From: Pyrus communis
Taxonomy: Eukaryota > Streptophyta > Magnoliopsida > Rosales > Rosaceae
Direction: 5' to 3'
NCBI RefSeq assembly: GCF_963583255.1
Contig: NC_084803.1
Span: forward strand, 22,418,428-22,482,427
Length of the DNA: 64,000 nucleotides
Shown: piece after piece, positions 34,101-45,380 of the stretch
Layout of the letters: every line of letters begins with the position of its first letter
Numbering within the stretch: position 1 is the stretch's first letter
Position numbers and translations under genes: made by a program
Notes under the pieces: generated by a model
The model's database searches: none
What the model saw: the letters and a program-made list of their open reading frames with translations, nothing else
Told to the model about the DNA's origin: nothing

Positions 34101-37100
34101 TTGTGGAAGAAGTTGAAAACCATAATAATATAACAGCATAGAATATTTGATAATAATGTTTTTAGGTTTTTGTTAAATTAGTAAAAAAGATTTGATTGCA
34201 AAGTAGGGAAAAGAAGATAGTGATCAGCTTTGATTGGAAATTGATTATTGATTAGATTAATTGCTTTTGCGCATTTCATTTTTAACTTTCCTTAGTTTTA
34301 CGAATTTCAGGGATCTTTCGTCAGGCATTCAGAGGGGGTTTGATCATAAAAGCTTTCTTAAAGGGCCAGTTCCTTCAAGTATCACTAAGCTGAGCCACCT
34401 AAAAGTCCTGTATGTTTGAAGCACCGTTCTATTTGGGCTTTCTCATGTTTCACTTGACTGAGTAACTGTACTCTAATTTCAATCCATTGCTCTCTTTTGT
34501 TTGTGATATGTAGGAACCTCAGCCACAATGACTTTACTGGCAACATTCCAGCATTTCTTCCTTCCTCCCTGCTGACCTCAGTGTAAATTTTTCCTTCACA
34601 TTCAGTTTTGAAATGATGGCAGTTTCAGTTGGTGATTTAATAAATAGTTATCCAACTCCACCAATGGAATACTAACATTTGGAATAGAGATTCTAAAGAT
34701 TGTGAACAGCCTGCATCGCTTAGGTGGAATCATTTAAGGCCATCATTTGATATATAGGAAAGGCCTCCATACGTTACTCACTACCGTTGCTTACTACCAT
34801 TGTATAATCCCCAAATATTGCATGATACGAACCAATGATGTTAAGTGTCCTAGACTGACTGAATCCATAAATGTGGCCTTGAGCTGTAGGAAGGTGTCCT
34901 TTCTTACACGGATCAACTGTGGCATACCTGTGCTGGGCATCCTTAGGAAGATAACACCCCAGATATTGTGCTGATACTAAATTTACAAGGACATTCACAG
35001 ATTTCAAACTTGTATATTTGCATGAAAACATACCATATTAAAATTCTAAAATATCTACTAGAATTTGTGGAAGTAAAAAAGTCATTATTTTTTGCACTTT
35101 CCTCTTTTTATACTTGAATCGTCAAGTCACAGTTTTTGTTTTTTTTGGCACTCTCTATTGGGGATAATGTGATCTGCTGAATATGATGACTGGCCTTTGA
35201 TACTTGATCTTCTGATTCTATAGTTTAGCCTAAAAAAGTTGTTAAAACTAGCTCCTCAATTGAACTGTTTACCTTTGAAGGTTTCAAAAATTCTTCATGT
35301 ACTTCTCTTCAATTTTAAGTATTCTGAACGGACCTAATTCTGTCTGACTCATTTTTTTATTGATTACCTTCATATCATCAGGGATCTGAGCTTCAATGAC
35401 CTTTGGGGATCACTTCCATTATCTCTTATCTCACTGCCACATTTGGATATACTGTAAGCGCTTCTATATTCTTTGTCACATACGAGTCTAGCTACATAAC
35501 ATTAGACATCCCTCCATAAATTCATCTCCATGTGGTTCATCAACAGAAATATCAGGTGCAACCCTCATGTTGCAAAAGATATTCCCTCCAGTTTCAATGG
35601 CTCAAAACTTACCACGGGGTACGATTTTTATTTTCCATGCATCCAAATGAAATTTTTGGATTGAAGAATAACTAAAACTAAAAGTATTTGAAAAAATCTG
35701 AAATTTGTATCTCTATAATACAGCCAAGAAAGTTGCAATGCTCAAGAAGCTTCTAAACAACGAATCATCATTGGTGCTGCTGCTGCATCTGGGTCTGTAC
35801 TACTAACCATTGTAGTTGGGATAATTTTCTGCACTTGGAGACAAAACTTTCTACCTCAAGGAAATTTTGATATAAAAAGACATCATCATATGACAAAGAG
35901 TGAGTGCATTAGATGCTTAATTGTTCTTGGTATCGCACTTATACTTCTAGGCTATGTTTGGGTGAGGGACATGGGATTCAAAGCCAAATTATAAAGAAAG
36001 GAATCACAAAATGTTGGGGGAGTAGGCAATGCACCATAGAGCATTACAAAGGCATGTAAGAGGGCTTTGCAAACGACATCCTCCTAGGAGCGATTAGCTA
36101 ATCCCTCTCTATGCCTTTGTAATGCTCATATGATGCATTTCCTAATCCCTCCTATCCAGCATTTTGTGATTTTTTTTTCCTTTATAATTTGGATTTCAAT
36201 CCCATGACTCTGAAATCCCTTACCCAAACATATCCCTAACATTTCCACCACAATAAAAGGAATTAACGAAATTTTGCTTTATAATAGTTCTTGCATTTTT
36301 TAAGGTTAAACTAACACAAGTTACATGAAAATTATCGTGGACTTGATAACTAGTTTGTAAATAACATTTGCGCATAATTAAAATAAATGCTTTTAATCAT
36401 ACATTGTATTCAAATTGTATTACCAATGTGAAATTTCAAATAGATCTTGGAATGAAAAATCCTATTTTAATTTTCTTTTACAATAATTTTTAGTATGATC
36501 ACACCTTTAATGCATACAGTACAGATAATTTGAGTTTTCAACATGTCTATGTAAACTTGTCACTTGTCCGAAGGTTACAAACTTTCTCTAGCTTGTTTTG
36601 GGACATGATTTTGCAAGTTAATCTGGAACCTACTTAGACATCAAGTGTCGCTATGACTGTTCTGTTATAGCTTGTAGAGTAGTTACAATGAATATACAAG
36701 GATACGATTAACATGTGTTTGACTCATCAACTGTAGTTATGCCTGTTCTGCGGCAGATTGACATATCCTTGTACGTTCAGTAAAGGAAAAACATGGGTCT
36801 GTTTATTATCTGCAAATTGAAGATGTTTTTCACAGTCAGGCTAGTTGAGGCACTTGTGGAGATGTATTTCGCTTTTTTAAATATGCAGCCTCTGAATATA
36901 GAAATCCTTAAACTGCAGATTTAATTTTCTCGTTACCAAGCATGGACGATCTGGTTATGAAGTCAATATCCATAGAGACATTTACTCTTGAGTACATAGA
37001 GGCTGCTACCCAAAGGTACAAAACCATGATAGGTGAAGGAGGTTTTGGGTCTGTCTACCGTGGCACTTTAATTGATGGTCAGGAAGTGGCCGTAAAGGTT

Positions 37101-39951
37101 CGGTCATCAACATCAACCCAAGGAACTCGGGAATTTGAGAATGAGGTTAGATACTCTATTTTTATTTTGAGCATTTCCAGTTACAGCTTTCGGTAATTTT
37201 ATGGAACAGTCCTCCAGTTATCTACCATTTGAGCATGGTAATAGTGTTCTTTGATAACTTGAATATCATTGTATCTCTTCATTCTTTGAAAATATGAGAG
37301 TGACAGTATTGAGGGTGGGGTAAACACTTTGGGCGTGGTAATACCGTTACTCTTTGATAACGACTATAATAGGGGACTATTCATGTTTATATAAGAAATC
37401 ATTTCTTTTCAACATTAAATATCCATCTGTACCTAGTGTCTCGTTTTCTTTTCGCCATAACCGACTGTCATTTGTGACTTTAATATGCCTTAAAATGTAA
37501 ATGATAATTCTTTTAATGTTCTTTACAGCTAAATCTTCTGTCAGCTATACGCCATGAGAACCTCGTGCCCCTTCTCGGTTATTGTTGTGAGAATGACCAA
37601 GAAATTCTGGTTTATCCATTTATGTCCAACGGCTCTTTACAGGATCGTCTCTATGGTACTGGCTGAGTCACTGTTTCGTTCGATTCCTACCTTTCAATGT
37701 CATTTTTATTAATACTGAAACCAATTATTAACAGGGGAAGCAGCAAAAAGAAAAATTCTGGACTGGCCAACCAGACTGTCAATTACTCTTGGTGCTGCTC
37801 GAGGCAAGTGATACAGAATTTTCTATATTATTAGCATATTCAGCCTTGGAAAATGTCCCCCAAGATCTCAAAAGATCACGTCAAGTATAGCTTAAGTATA
37901 CGTTTGAACATATACAAACCATGACATTCTGGTATTTGACACATCTTCACAAATTAATTATTGGACCTTGGCATATGCAGTTTCTTGTCCATTTAACCTT
38001 TTGCACACCCTCTGTCAATCATGACCGGTGATTTTACTTTAATTGGTCAATCTAACGGCTGCAAAACAAGAGGTGTATATGAGATGAGAAAGTTGTGTAA
38101 ATAGCATTTCCCTGGATATATTCCCTTGGATTGGCACTTGTTATCAGGGGACCTTCATAAATTGGAGGACCTGAAAGTTGGCAACTCATCTTGTGCTTTA
38201 AGATTTTGGTCTGGCTTCTGTAAAGTTTCATTTAATAGCATTTTATGTTTGTGGCATACCTACTTTAAATTTTCCTCATGTTATAACCTCATCTTCTGGT
38301 TGTTTTGTTGATTTCACAATCTTGTCTCTTGAGCATTTGGAATATCAGAATCTCTGATGAGTGCTTTTATTGTTCAGGTTTGACGCATCTTCACAATTTT
38401 GCTGGTCGTTGCATTATACATAGGGATGTGAAATCAAGTAATATACTTTTGGATGATAGCATGACTGCCAAGGTGGCAGACTTCGGTTTTTCAAAATACG
38501 CTCCTCAAGAAGGTGACAGTTGTGCTTCTCTGGAAGTAAGAGGGACGGCGGGATACTTGGATCCGGAGTAAGATTGCTTCGTCAAGTTATACCTTTGGAT
38601 TTTTAAATTTTCTTGGGCCTTTAAATTTTAGTTTGGTTTATAATTACATTCACAATTGGTGTGGACTATCGATATGTCGAACTACAAGAACACTCAAATA
38701 TCAATTAAGGTAGGACAGAATGAAAATGAAAGATGATAGAAACAAAAAAAGGGAGGTTGAGGAGGGAAAACAGAGAGAGAGAGAAAGAGAGAAGTGAAAA
38801 TTCAAAGAGAAAATTGAAATAGATAAAAATAAGGTATCCTCAAATCTATATACCAGAACATGAAACCATATAATATTACGGTCCGTTTATCATATGGATG
38901 CAATCCGAAGTGATATGACTCTTAAAGTGCTTAGGAATTAACATAATAATCTAACAATTCAATGGAGAAAACCCCTACAAAAAAAAAATTAAAATAAAAT
39001 CTTAGATACGAATCCAGAAAACTTCTGAGCTCACATCTGCTTACAAAATAAATCTTGTTTCTTTTATTATATATGTAACAACTGTACTCTTGATGAATGT
39101 AGCACATGGACAATTCAGGAACCTTTGAAGATAATAACTGCTAAATATGCTCCTAGCTTTTGCGCATTGAAGCTTTCATGTAGTGCAAGAAGAAAATTAA
39201 GCCATAGAAAATATTTACCAGAACCTGATAATGTCAATCTTCTATTATTCAGGTACTACATGACCCATCATCTATCAGCAAAAAGTGATGTTTTTAGCTT
39301 TGGTGTCGTTCTGCTTGAAATCGTAAGCGGTCGGGAACCTCTGAACATACACAGGCCACGCCCCGAGTGGAGCTTGGTTGAATGGGTATGTTTAATCATG
39401 TTTTATGACTCCAGAGACTCTTGATCCATTTAATGTTCCTAACCTAGATGTTTTGCTTAAAACTCAATGACCTTTTGCATCAGTATACACTTTCAGACTG
39501 GCCGAAAACTTTTCTTTTCTATCTCCTCTGGAGATTAATTATCATTGTGAAGCTTCTGAAGAAACTTATCATAATCAGCTCATAAGTGAAAAACTAACAA
39601 AGAGAACTTTTCATGCAGGCAAAATCCTATGTAAGGGAATCAAAGATTGATGAAATTGTTGACCCGAACATAAAAGGAGCGTACCATGCAGAGGCCATGT
39701 GGAGAGTAGTGGAGGTTGCATTGTCATGTATTGAGCCCTTTGCCGCTTCACGGCCAAACATGATTGAAGTCGTAAGGGAGCTAGAGGATGCTCTGATTAT
39801 AGAGAACAATGCATCAGAGTACATGAGATCCATAGAGAGCTCGGGATCCAATCGCTTTTCTTCCATGGTGATGGAGAGAAGGATTCCGCCACCCACTCCT
39901 TCAGAACCTTCGTCTATTTTGTCACAAATGGCTCCTCCAGAGCCAAGATAG
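31198..39951 (+). CDS. SYMRK: Symbiosis receptor-like kinase SYMRK
   Basis: Fifteen exons: 31198-31291, 31665-32184, 33210-33688, 33769-33919, 34311-34409, 34514-34582, 35382-35453, 35547-35618, 35724-35899, 36919-37145, 37529-37655, 37735-37803, 38378-38567, 39253-39385, 39619-39951; all phases join, 936 residues. Order: signal peptide, malectin-like domain with SIACC, GDPC motif (390-393), leucine-rich repeats (about 415-519), membrane span (about 533-557), kinase with GEGGFG (616-621), VAVK Lys637, HRD (733-735), DFG (753-755), and tail [12 protein letters not shown]. Phrases such as [17 protein letters not shown] and [18 protein letters not shown] identify SYMRK/DMI2/NORK over the wider LRR-I kinases. 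Known role: plasma-membrane co-receptor at the head of common symbiosis signalling. One intron is GC-AG; the first LRR exon has 27 extra bases. Confidence 0.95.
31561..31659. repeat. 17-bp perfect inverted repeat at the end of SYMRK intron 1
   Basis: TAACAAAGCAGATACTG (31561-31577) is the exact reverse complement of 31643-31659, with a 65-base loop. The 3' splice site follows at 31664/31665. The left arm also overlaps a near copy of the exon 2 start (31568-31590 resembles 31665-31688, sharing GAGCATTGCGTGCT). Confidence 0.8.
32676..32905. repeat. Tandem duplication (about 115 bp) in SYMRK intron 2
   Basis: The block 'aagattattagacactca...cttcttcaacactcaattaac...aaattgtta-accac' occurs at about 32683-32785 and again at about 32806-32900 with few differences. 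Non-coding. Confidence 0.8.
35950..36236. mobile_element. Foldback MITE in SYMRK intron 9
   Basis: The left arm GGCTATGTTTGGGTGAGGG and the reverse complement of the right end GGGATATGTTTGGGTAAGGG match, and pairing continues for about 100 bases (both arms contain 'aaattataaag-aa' and 'cacaaaatg-tgg'). A central inverted pair, 'gcattacaaaggcat' and 'atgcctttgtaatgc', makes nearly the whole 287 bp one hairpin. TA flanks both sides, consistent with a Stowaway-type insertion. Confidence 0.7.
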
Positions 39952-40479
39952 TGAATGGTTTTATGAGATTTTCATCCGTTTGTGAATGATTTGTTTTGTT
40001 GCTTGGCATAAGTGATAAAGGAGAAAATTAGAGTAATTTCCAAATGCTCTTTTTGAAATTTTGCAACTTCTTGTGTAATATTTTGCTTATCCTTTAACAT
40101 TCAAGTAACCTACGCAACGCTAATATATTTTGCTACCAAAACCATTGCCATTGTGGATTTATACCTAGCGAGTCGTCTTTGAAATGAGAAATTCTTTGGT
40201 CTGGATGTCCGTACATGGACGCCAATAGTAAAAGGGCCGGTGGGCACAAAATATAAGAATGAAGTGTTTTGTGTGTGGTATGGTCGTCCAGACCAAGAAT
40301 TTCTCTTATCACGGAAAAAATAAAGAAAGAAAAGAAACCGCGCATGCAATTACTAGCAAGCCTACATATTAAATCTTTTATTATGGCTTATTCCCATGTA
40401 AGGTAAGCCCCTAAGCGTAGAGTAACCCCCCAATGCATACCTTGTATCCACTGGGCGACTGCTGATACTTCGGTAAGTC
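39952..40479. other. SYMRK 3' flank with a short foldback
   Basis: About 235 bp after the stop codon, GAGAAATTCTTTGGTCTGGA (40186-40205) pairs with 40286-40305 with one extra base, giving a 120-bp foldback that resembles a tiny MITE. Otherwise AT-rich 3' sequence. Confidence 0.55.
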
Positions 40480-41150
40480 TATCCTTGTAGTCATGTCTTA
40501 ACGAGCGTCATCGGTCAATGTAGTTACATTTCTTCAATTCTTTGTGTTTGTGAATTCTGTCATGCTCACTATGCGACGGTTGTTATAGAAGCTATTCAAG
40601 AGTTCCCGCGCCATCTGGTCCCAACTGTTGATCAATTTAGGTTTTAAGGTTCGTGCTCCAATCGAACTCATTCCCTCATAGTGAACAAACCAACTGTTTC
40701 ACAAGCTGGTCACCTTTTGTTCCGGCATTGTAAAGGTTTTGACGAAATGGGCAACATGTTTTGGGTTGCTTTTTTAATCTGAATGCATTGTACCTATGAG
40801 ATTGGTATCCGGGTGACAACCGCAAGCAGTCAACCCTCTTGGTATATACGGTTAAGAGTACATAAGAATATCCCAATGTAGCTCCATAATTTGCTCAAAT
40901 GGTGGTTGTGATCGTATCTTGAAGTTGTTGCACAAATAAGGTTCATACTGAAGGGGATTCAAACTTCGCCTTTGGTTTCTCACCGGATTCTTTTTCATGG
41001 TGTGAACTCTTTGATATGTCGTGACTCTAGTCTGTTCATGAGTGAAAAGATATGCATGTCCTTATCCTCGACGACTTTTGCTAGCAGTGCAATCTTCTCA
41101 TTCATATGGACTAGTTTTTCTTCAAGAGAAGTCGCCTTCCATTAAAAAAA
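40480..41150 (-). pseudogene. Second Ty3/gypsy gag relic
   Basis: The minus strand encodes in broken frames: LEEKLVHMNEKIALLAKVVE followed by DKDMHIFSLMNRLESRH (about 41040-41130), then YTKRVDCLRLSPGYQSHRYN near 40800-40860, NAGTKGDQLVKQLVCSL (40676-40726), and a decayed LGPDGAG-type phrase near 40610 that corresponds to WDQMEREFL in intact elements. Several stops interrupt it. No LTR is recognisable nearby. Same orientation as the gag relic at 28665-29381 on the other side of SYMRK. Confidence 0.75.
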
Positions 41151-41397
41151 GTGTCCCGCGGAGAAAATAAAAGATTCTAAGCAGAGCGTGTTCTCTTTTA
41201 AGCGTATATCGAAAAAAAATAACCTCTGGACGAACAAAAATATTTCTTTTACCTCAAACATAAAAGCAGAAGAAATGAATAGATTGATTTAGAACTGAGT
41301 TACAAGGCGAAGAAATATGTTCACGTCCATACTATAGACAAGAGGATGCTTACAGGAACGCCGTGTATACTATAGTCTATAACAATGGCATGATCCG

Positions 41398-42294
41398 CTA
41401 AGCATCACGAGCAAAAAGCGAAGGGTTGGCTGATGCAGTACCCACTTGAACTTCAAGAAGTTGTAGCTTACGTTCCAATACATCAAGCTTCTCGTTCAAT
41501 GATGCCAATTTGCTCTTTGTCGTAGCCTCTTAAATAACAAGAAAAACACGAATTAGTCCAGAAATGTAATTCAACCCACATCCGAAAAGAAGAGAAACTT
41601 CCTTTTTCTTCTAAAATGCATTTCAAACCAAAACGGTGTGCAAAAATCATTCCCCAACATAATAAACGATTGCACTAAAGTCGAGAAAGTAGTTGTTCAA
41701 ACAATGCACCAAAGGAGAGATTCAAGTAGGGCTGCAAGAAGAAGGGTTGAGTCAGGCAAAAGCCCCCTTCCTGAACAAGATGATTAACAATGCCACATTC
41801 TTTTGATTTCGGACATCAAAATCAACCCGGCTCATGTTAACTCTCATTTCTAATCACTTAGATATCGAGAATTGGGTAAATTAGAACCAAATCTTGGGCA
41901 CAATCGGGTGCAATTGTAGCTGCGGTTCAAGTTAATATGCAATGAAAACAAATTGGACATCTTTGAGAGTTTAAAATCAGCCCTAAATCTCAAAAATCAG
42001 AGAAACCCTAATCAGCAAATTGACCAAAGCTATCAACTTGATTGAGAAAAGACTCCAAATCTCAGATGGGTCAGCACAAAATTCAGCAATAACCATGAAG
42101 GCAACAGAAGTAAGTCGACCTAAAGAACAAAGGGGAGGAAAGTGAAGGGGGTTGAAATTACCGAATTGGACAAGGAAATCGAAGAGGCGGCGAACGTTGA
42201 GAGAAATGTGGGAGATGAACTCGCGGTTTTCCCAATCAGCTTGGACCGCTATCCCTACATTCACTGCATTTGTTATCCCTCCTGCCCGCGCCAT
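41398..42294 (-). CDS. BRK1: BRICK1, small subunit of the SCAR/WAVE complex
   Basis: Two exons on the minus strand: 42294-42162 (44 codons plus one base) and 41528-41398, joined in frame at the Glu of FLVQFEATTKSK, 87 residues in all (Arabidopsis BRK1 is 85). Exon 1 encodes MARAGGITNAVNVGIAVQAD and WENREFISHISLNVRRLFDF, nearly invariant across plants. Exon 2 is a coiled coil, ASLNEKLDVLERKLQLLEVQ, ending NPSLFARDA. Known role: BRK1/HSPC300 stabilises SCAR and activates ARP2/3 actin nucleation at the cell cortex. The second exon is short and easily missed. A CT-rich stretch just upstream (42305-42335) is probably the 5' leader. Confidence 0.95.
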
Positions 42295-42540
42295 CCTTTG
42301 CCTTTGATCTCTCTCTCCCTCTCTCTCTCTCTCCCTCCTCACATACCAGGGAGATCAACGATCCAACAAACTTGGTACAAAATTGATTGTTTCTTTAATC
42401 TACTATACTACAAGGGAAAGCAAAGCAGCTTCTTGTTGGTTGGGTGCATTTATGAAGCCTTTTAAGTCGTTGGTCTGTCATTGGAGTTAAAACTGTTTTC
42501 TTTTTCCTTTCTCTCTCCCTTAGAAAGTAAAACTTTTATA

Positions 42541-43517
42541 AGAGCAACTCCACCGTAGGTGGATGCTCGGGGGACAGGCCAGAGAAAAGGGGCGTGAGGC
42601 CCTGTGGATCGGTGCGTGAAGGAGCCCAAATGGAGGTGGAGCCCCAATTTTCGGGCTTGTGAAGAATTGTCAGTTCGAGAGTCCAAGTGGATGTGACGTT
42701 AAGGCTGATGTCAACCTAGGCCTTTTTTTATTTTTTTCTGTCAGGCGCGTGCACCCCATTCGCGCGTGGGGGCGCATCGCCGACACAGTTTCAGAAACAT
42801 CAGCTCCCTTTTCATATTCAAAAGTTACCGTTGGGAAGCCACGTGGCTTCCCACGGTCCGTTTGATCTCAACGGCTCTTTAACTTGGACCGTTCGATCTC
42901 AACGGTAAAAAAAATGAAAAAAAGTCTTATTTAATATTCACTGTTCAATCTGAGATCAACGGTTGATATTAATATGCTTTATAAATAAATAAATAAAAGA
43001 AAAAATAGTTTTAAAATTAAGAAAAGTTACCGTTGTGACACGTGGCACAATCTAGAGTGTTGGAATTCAAATTTTTTTATATCCAACGGCAGAGATTAAT
43101 TAGTTGAATAAAAATTAAAAAAAAATTGTAAAAAATTCAAAAAAAAATCTGAAATTTAAAAAAAAAAAAAATTATTTTTACTTTTCTATAAATACCTTCT
43201 CATTATCATTTACCTTACACCACAATTTCATATTTTCTTATCGGAAATCCATCCCTAATAATTGTCTTTTCGGATTTTATGACAAGTAGCGCAACGAGAA
43301 CGATTAAAAATCTTATCCAAAATTACAATTAAAATTATTTTGTATTATTTTATAAATAAATAAAACACTAATATTTTATTGCCTATTGCCAGAGCTATTG
43401 AAGTGTAACGGTGGAGATGCAAAAGGCGATTACTATTAATTAAGGGCAGTTACTATTCACCAAGTGGATTGAATAGTGAATAGCTTGGGGGGAGGGCTCC
43501 AACGCTGGAGTTGCTCT
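42541..43517. mobile_element. TIR element with AGAGCAACTCC ends (977 bp)
   Basis: Starts AGAGCAACTCCACCGTAGG and ends CCAACGCTGGAGTTGCTCT, so AGAGCAACTCCA forms the terminal inverted repeat. The interior (42845-43100) repeats the 'gatctcaacggt' and 'accgtt' motifs, and AT-rich homopolymer runs follow. A related partial copy ends with GGAGTTGCTCTAAGAG at 46199-46214. No target duplication was found with confidence and no transposase. Confidence 0.65.
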
Positions 43518-43574
43518 AAGGGATTTTATCTCAAACGGTTCTGAATTAACTTCCTTCTTCAGGATGATCTCTAA

Positions 43575-43765
43575 AATTAGCATGGTCTTGCTACTTAGTA
43601 CTACAACCTAGTAATATTTTTCTTATTTTGTAAGTGAGAGGTCTTAGATTTGATTCTCGTCAAAAACGAATTGAACTACATTATTGTTAGCACATTATGA
43701 TGCTTAGCTCATCCTCACCCCCATTGTGTAGATAATATCATTTGTTAAAAGACAAATCAATGTGA
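43575..43765 (+). mobile_element. Probable tRNA-derived SINE
   Basis: Contains an A-box-like region near 43575-43610, a B-box-like 'cttagatttgattctcg' (43650-43666), a body phrase 'gaactacattattgttagc' and the tail 'gtagataatatcatttgtt', a layout common to plant AU-type SINEs. No direct flanking repeat was resolved. Confidence 0.45.
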
Positions 43766-45119
43766 TCCTCCAATTATGTTTGATCAAAATTTTTATTAGT
43801 AGGTGACGGGACACACATGTAAATTCTACGTATTCACTGAGTAGTGCCACATGGATTGAAAAATAAAAAGTTAATTGAATTTAAATTTGAAAATAATGAG
43901 TAATAACAAACAAGTAGAAAGAAAATTAACAATGAATAATACAAAATAAATCAATAAAGAAACGAAAGAAGAATATACATCTTTATCATTTACTGAGTAA
44001 TCCTTTGAGAACTATGATGGCTTCTTGACCAATTTTGTTGCCATCTCCTCAAACCAAAGCTATCATCTTCCACACCCACTTACTCTAAGCCATTTGCACC
44101 CCACTCCTGACACCACTGTATTGTGAATCCCATATAAAACTCAAATCTCGGTCCTTATTCAACCTTAACTGATACACAAAAATGGAGAGTGGAATGAAAA
44201 GAGGAAGGCGGATATATTTTGTGTGTTTAATTTATTTTGTAAAATATATCTGTTCCCTTACATTCAGAGCACGAGCGCACACATAACCAAACTGTCAACT
44301 GGCATTAACTAATCGCGTGCTAATACGCATTATTTAATCTGCTAATATATCACTAATTGTGATCAAGATATTTACAGGATCATAACAATACTTGTCCTTC
44401 AGAGAAGAACCTTGTCCTCAAGGTTGAAGTTTGAAAAGCTGAGAATTTGGATGTGAACTCATGAATCCACTCAAGTAGCTGCTTCTGTTGTCTGGCCAAG
44501 CCACTGCACCAAAATTTGAACTCCAGCAACATTTTCTGCTTATAAATTCTTTTGTCCAACGCTGCTTCTGTTGTCTGGCTAGACCTTCCTCTGTGCTCAC
44601 TAGCAGGGTGGTGGAAGGGGCAAATTGGAACCTAAGTGCAAAACATAAGACCACCAAATACGATGCACAAGACCTATTGAACCAGTGAACCAAAGGACTT
44701 GCAGCACCACCCTTGTGAATGGACATGATCTGCAACTCCAACTGTATGGATAAGGAATGCCTAAAAATTTGGGTTCCATACCAAAGCAGATAAGCAACCT
44801 CGCCAATGTTATGCAAATATGCGTCTGTTCGCTGCAGACTTTCAGGATCTCAGAGCAAGCATCACATGTAATACTGGCCAGCCTTTCTTCTGATCCACAT
44901 GGTGATAGAGGACACTTGGATTGCTGCAAATGCTGCTCATATTTTCATGGCATGACTTTAACCTAGATTCCGTGTAAATCCTTTCCTTTCTTCGCATAAT
45001 TAGCAACAAACAAAGGTCTAGACAAAGTGATCTGAGTATGTAACTCAATAAGGCTGCACTCTTAAATAAAGTAGGAATGTCCATTGTATATGTAGCATTG
45101 AAGTGGTACCACGCAGCAG
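43766..45119. other. Intergenic, probable gypsy relic; no intact gene
   Basis: AT-rich until about 44400. At 44395-44430 the minus strand reads in a phrase like 'ttcaaccttgaggacaaggttcttctctga', which resembles the end of some gypsy polyproteins. A 20-base phrase, 'gctgcttctgttgtctggc', occurs twice (about 44478 and 44561). Minus-strand frames at 44418-44816 and 44600-44929 overlap each other and show no domain, so I leave them uncalled. Confidence 0.35.
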
Positions 45120-45380
45120 ACTCCTCGCCATCACAATGCTCTATTACTTACAAAAGCCTCTGCCAACTAAATATATATCCATCCTCACCATCTATATTGG
45201 GATCACCTCCACCTTTTAACAATATTTGTTAAACCTCTGGGGCTCTGGGGCTCTAGGGCTCTGGGCTCCCAATATCAGCAGCAATGTGCAAAGAGTTGCT
45301 CCAACAACAAGATTATTTACTTTGGCACCAGCCTAAATCAATAATTCTGAGAGAACCAATGATCTCAAGTTCTAGCGCCC
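45120..45380 (-). pseudogene. Ankyrin-repeat gene fragment
   Basis: Minus strand, in two broken frames: AGAKVNNLVV (about 45315-45345), NSLHIAADIGSPE (about 45261-45299), and LLKGGGDPNIDGEDG (about 45178-45222). The ankyrin signature TPLHIAA..G...V..LL..GADPN is recognisable. Frame changes and an in-frame stop between the pieces indicate a decayed fragment of an ankyrin (possibly TPR-ankyrin) gene. No neighbouring exons can be joined. Confidence 0.6.

Noticed and set aside
44418..44929. Two long overlapping minus-strand frames (132 and 109 codons)
   Set aside because: Overlapping frames with atypical composition and no domain; likely relic repeat sequence.
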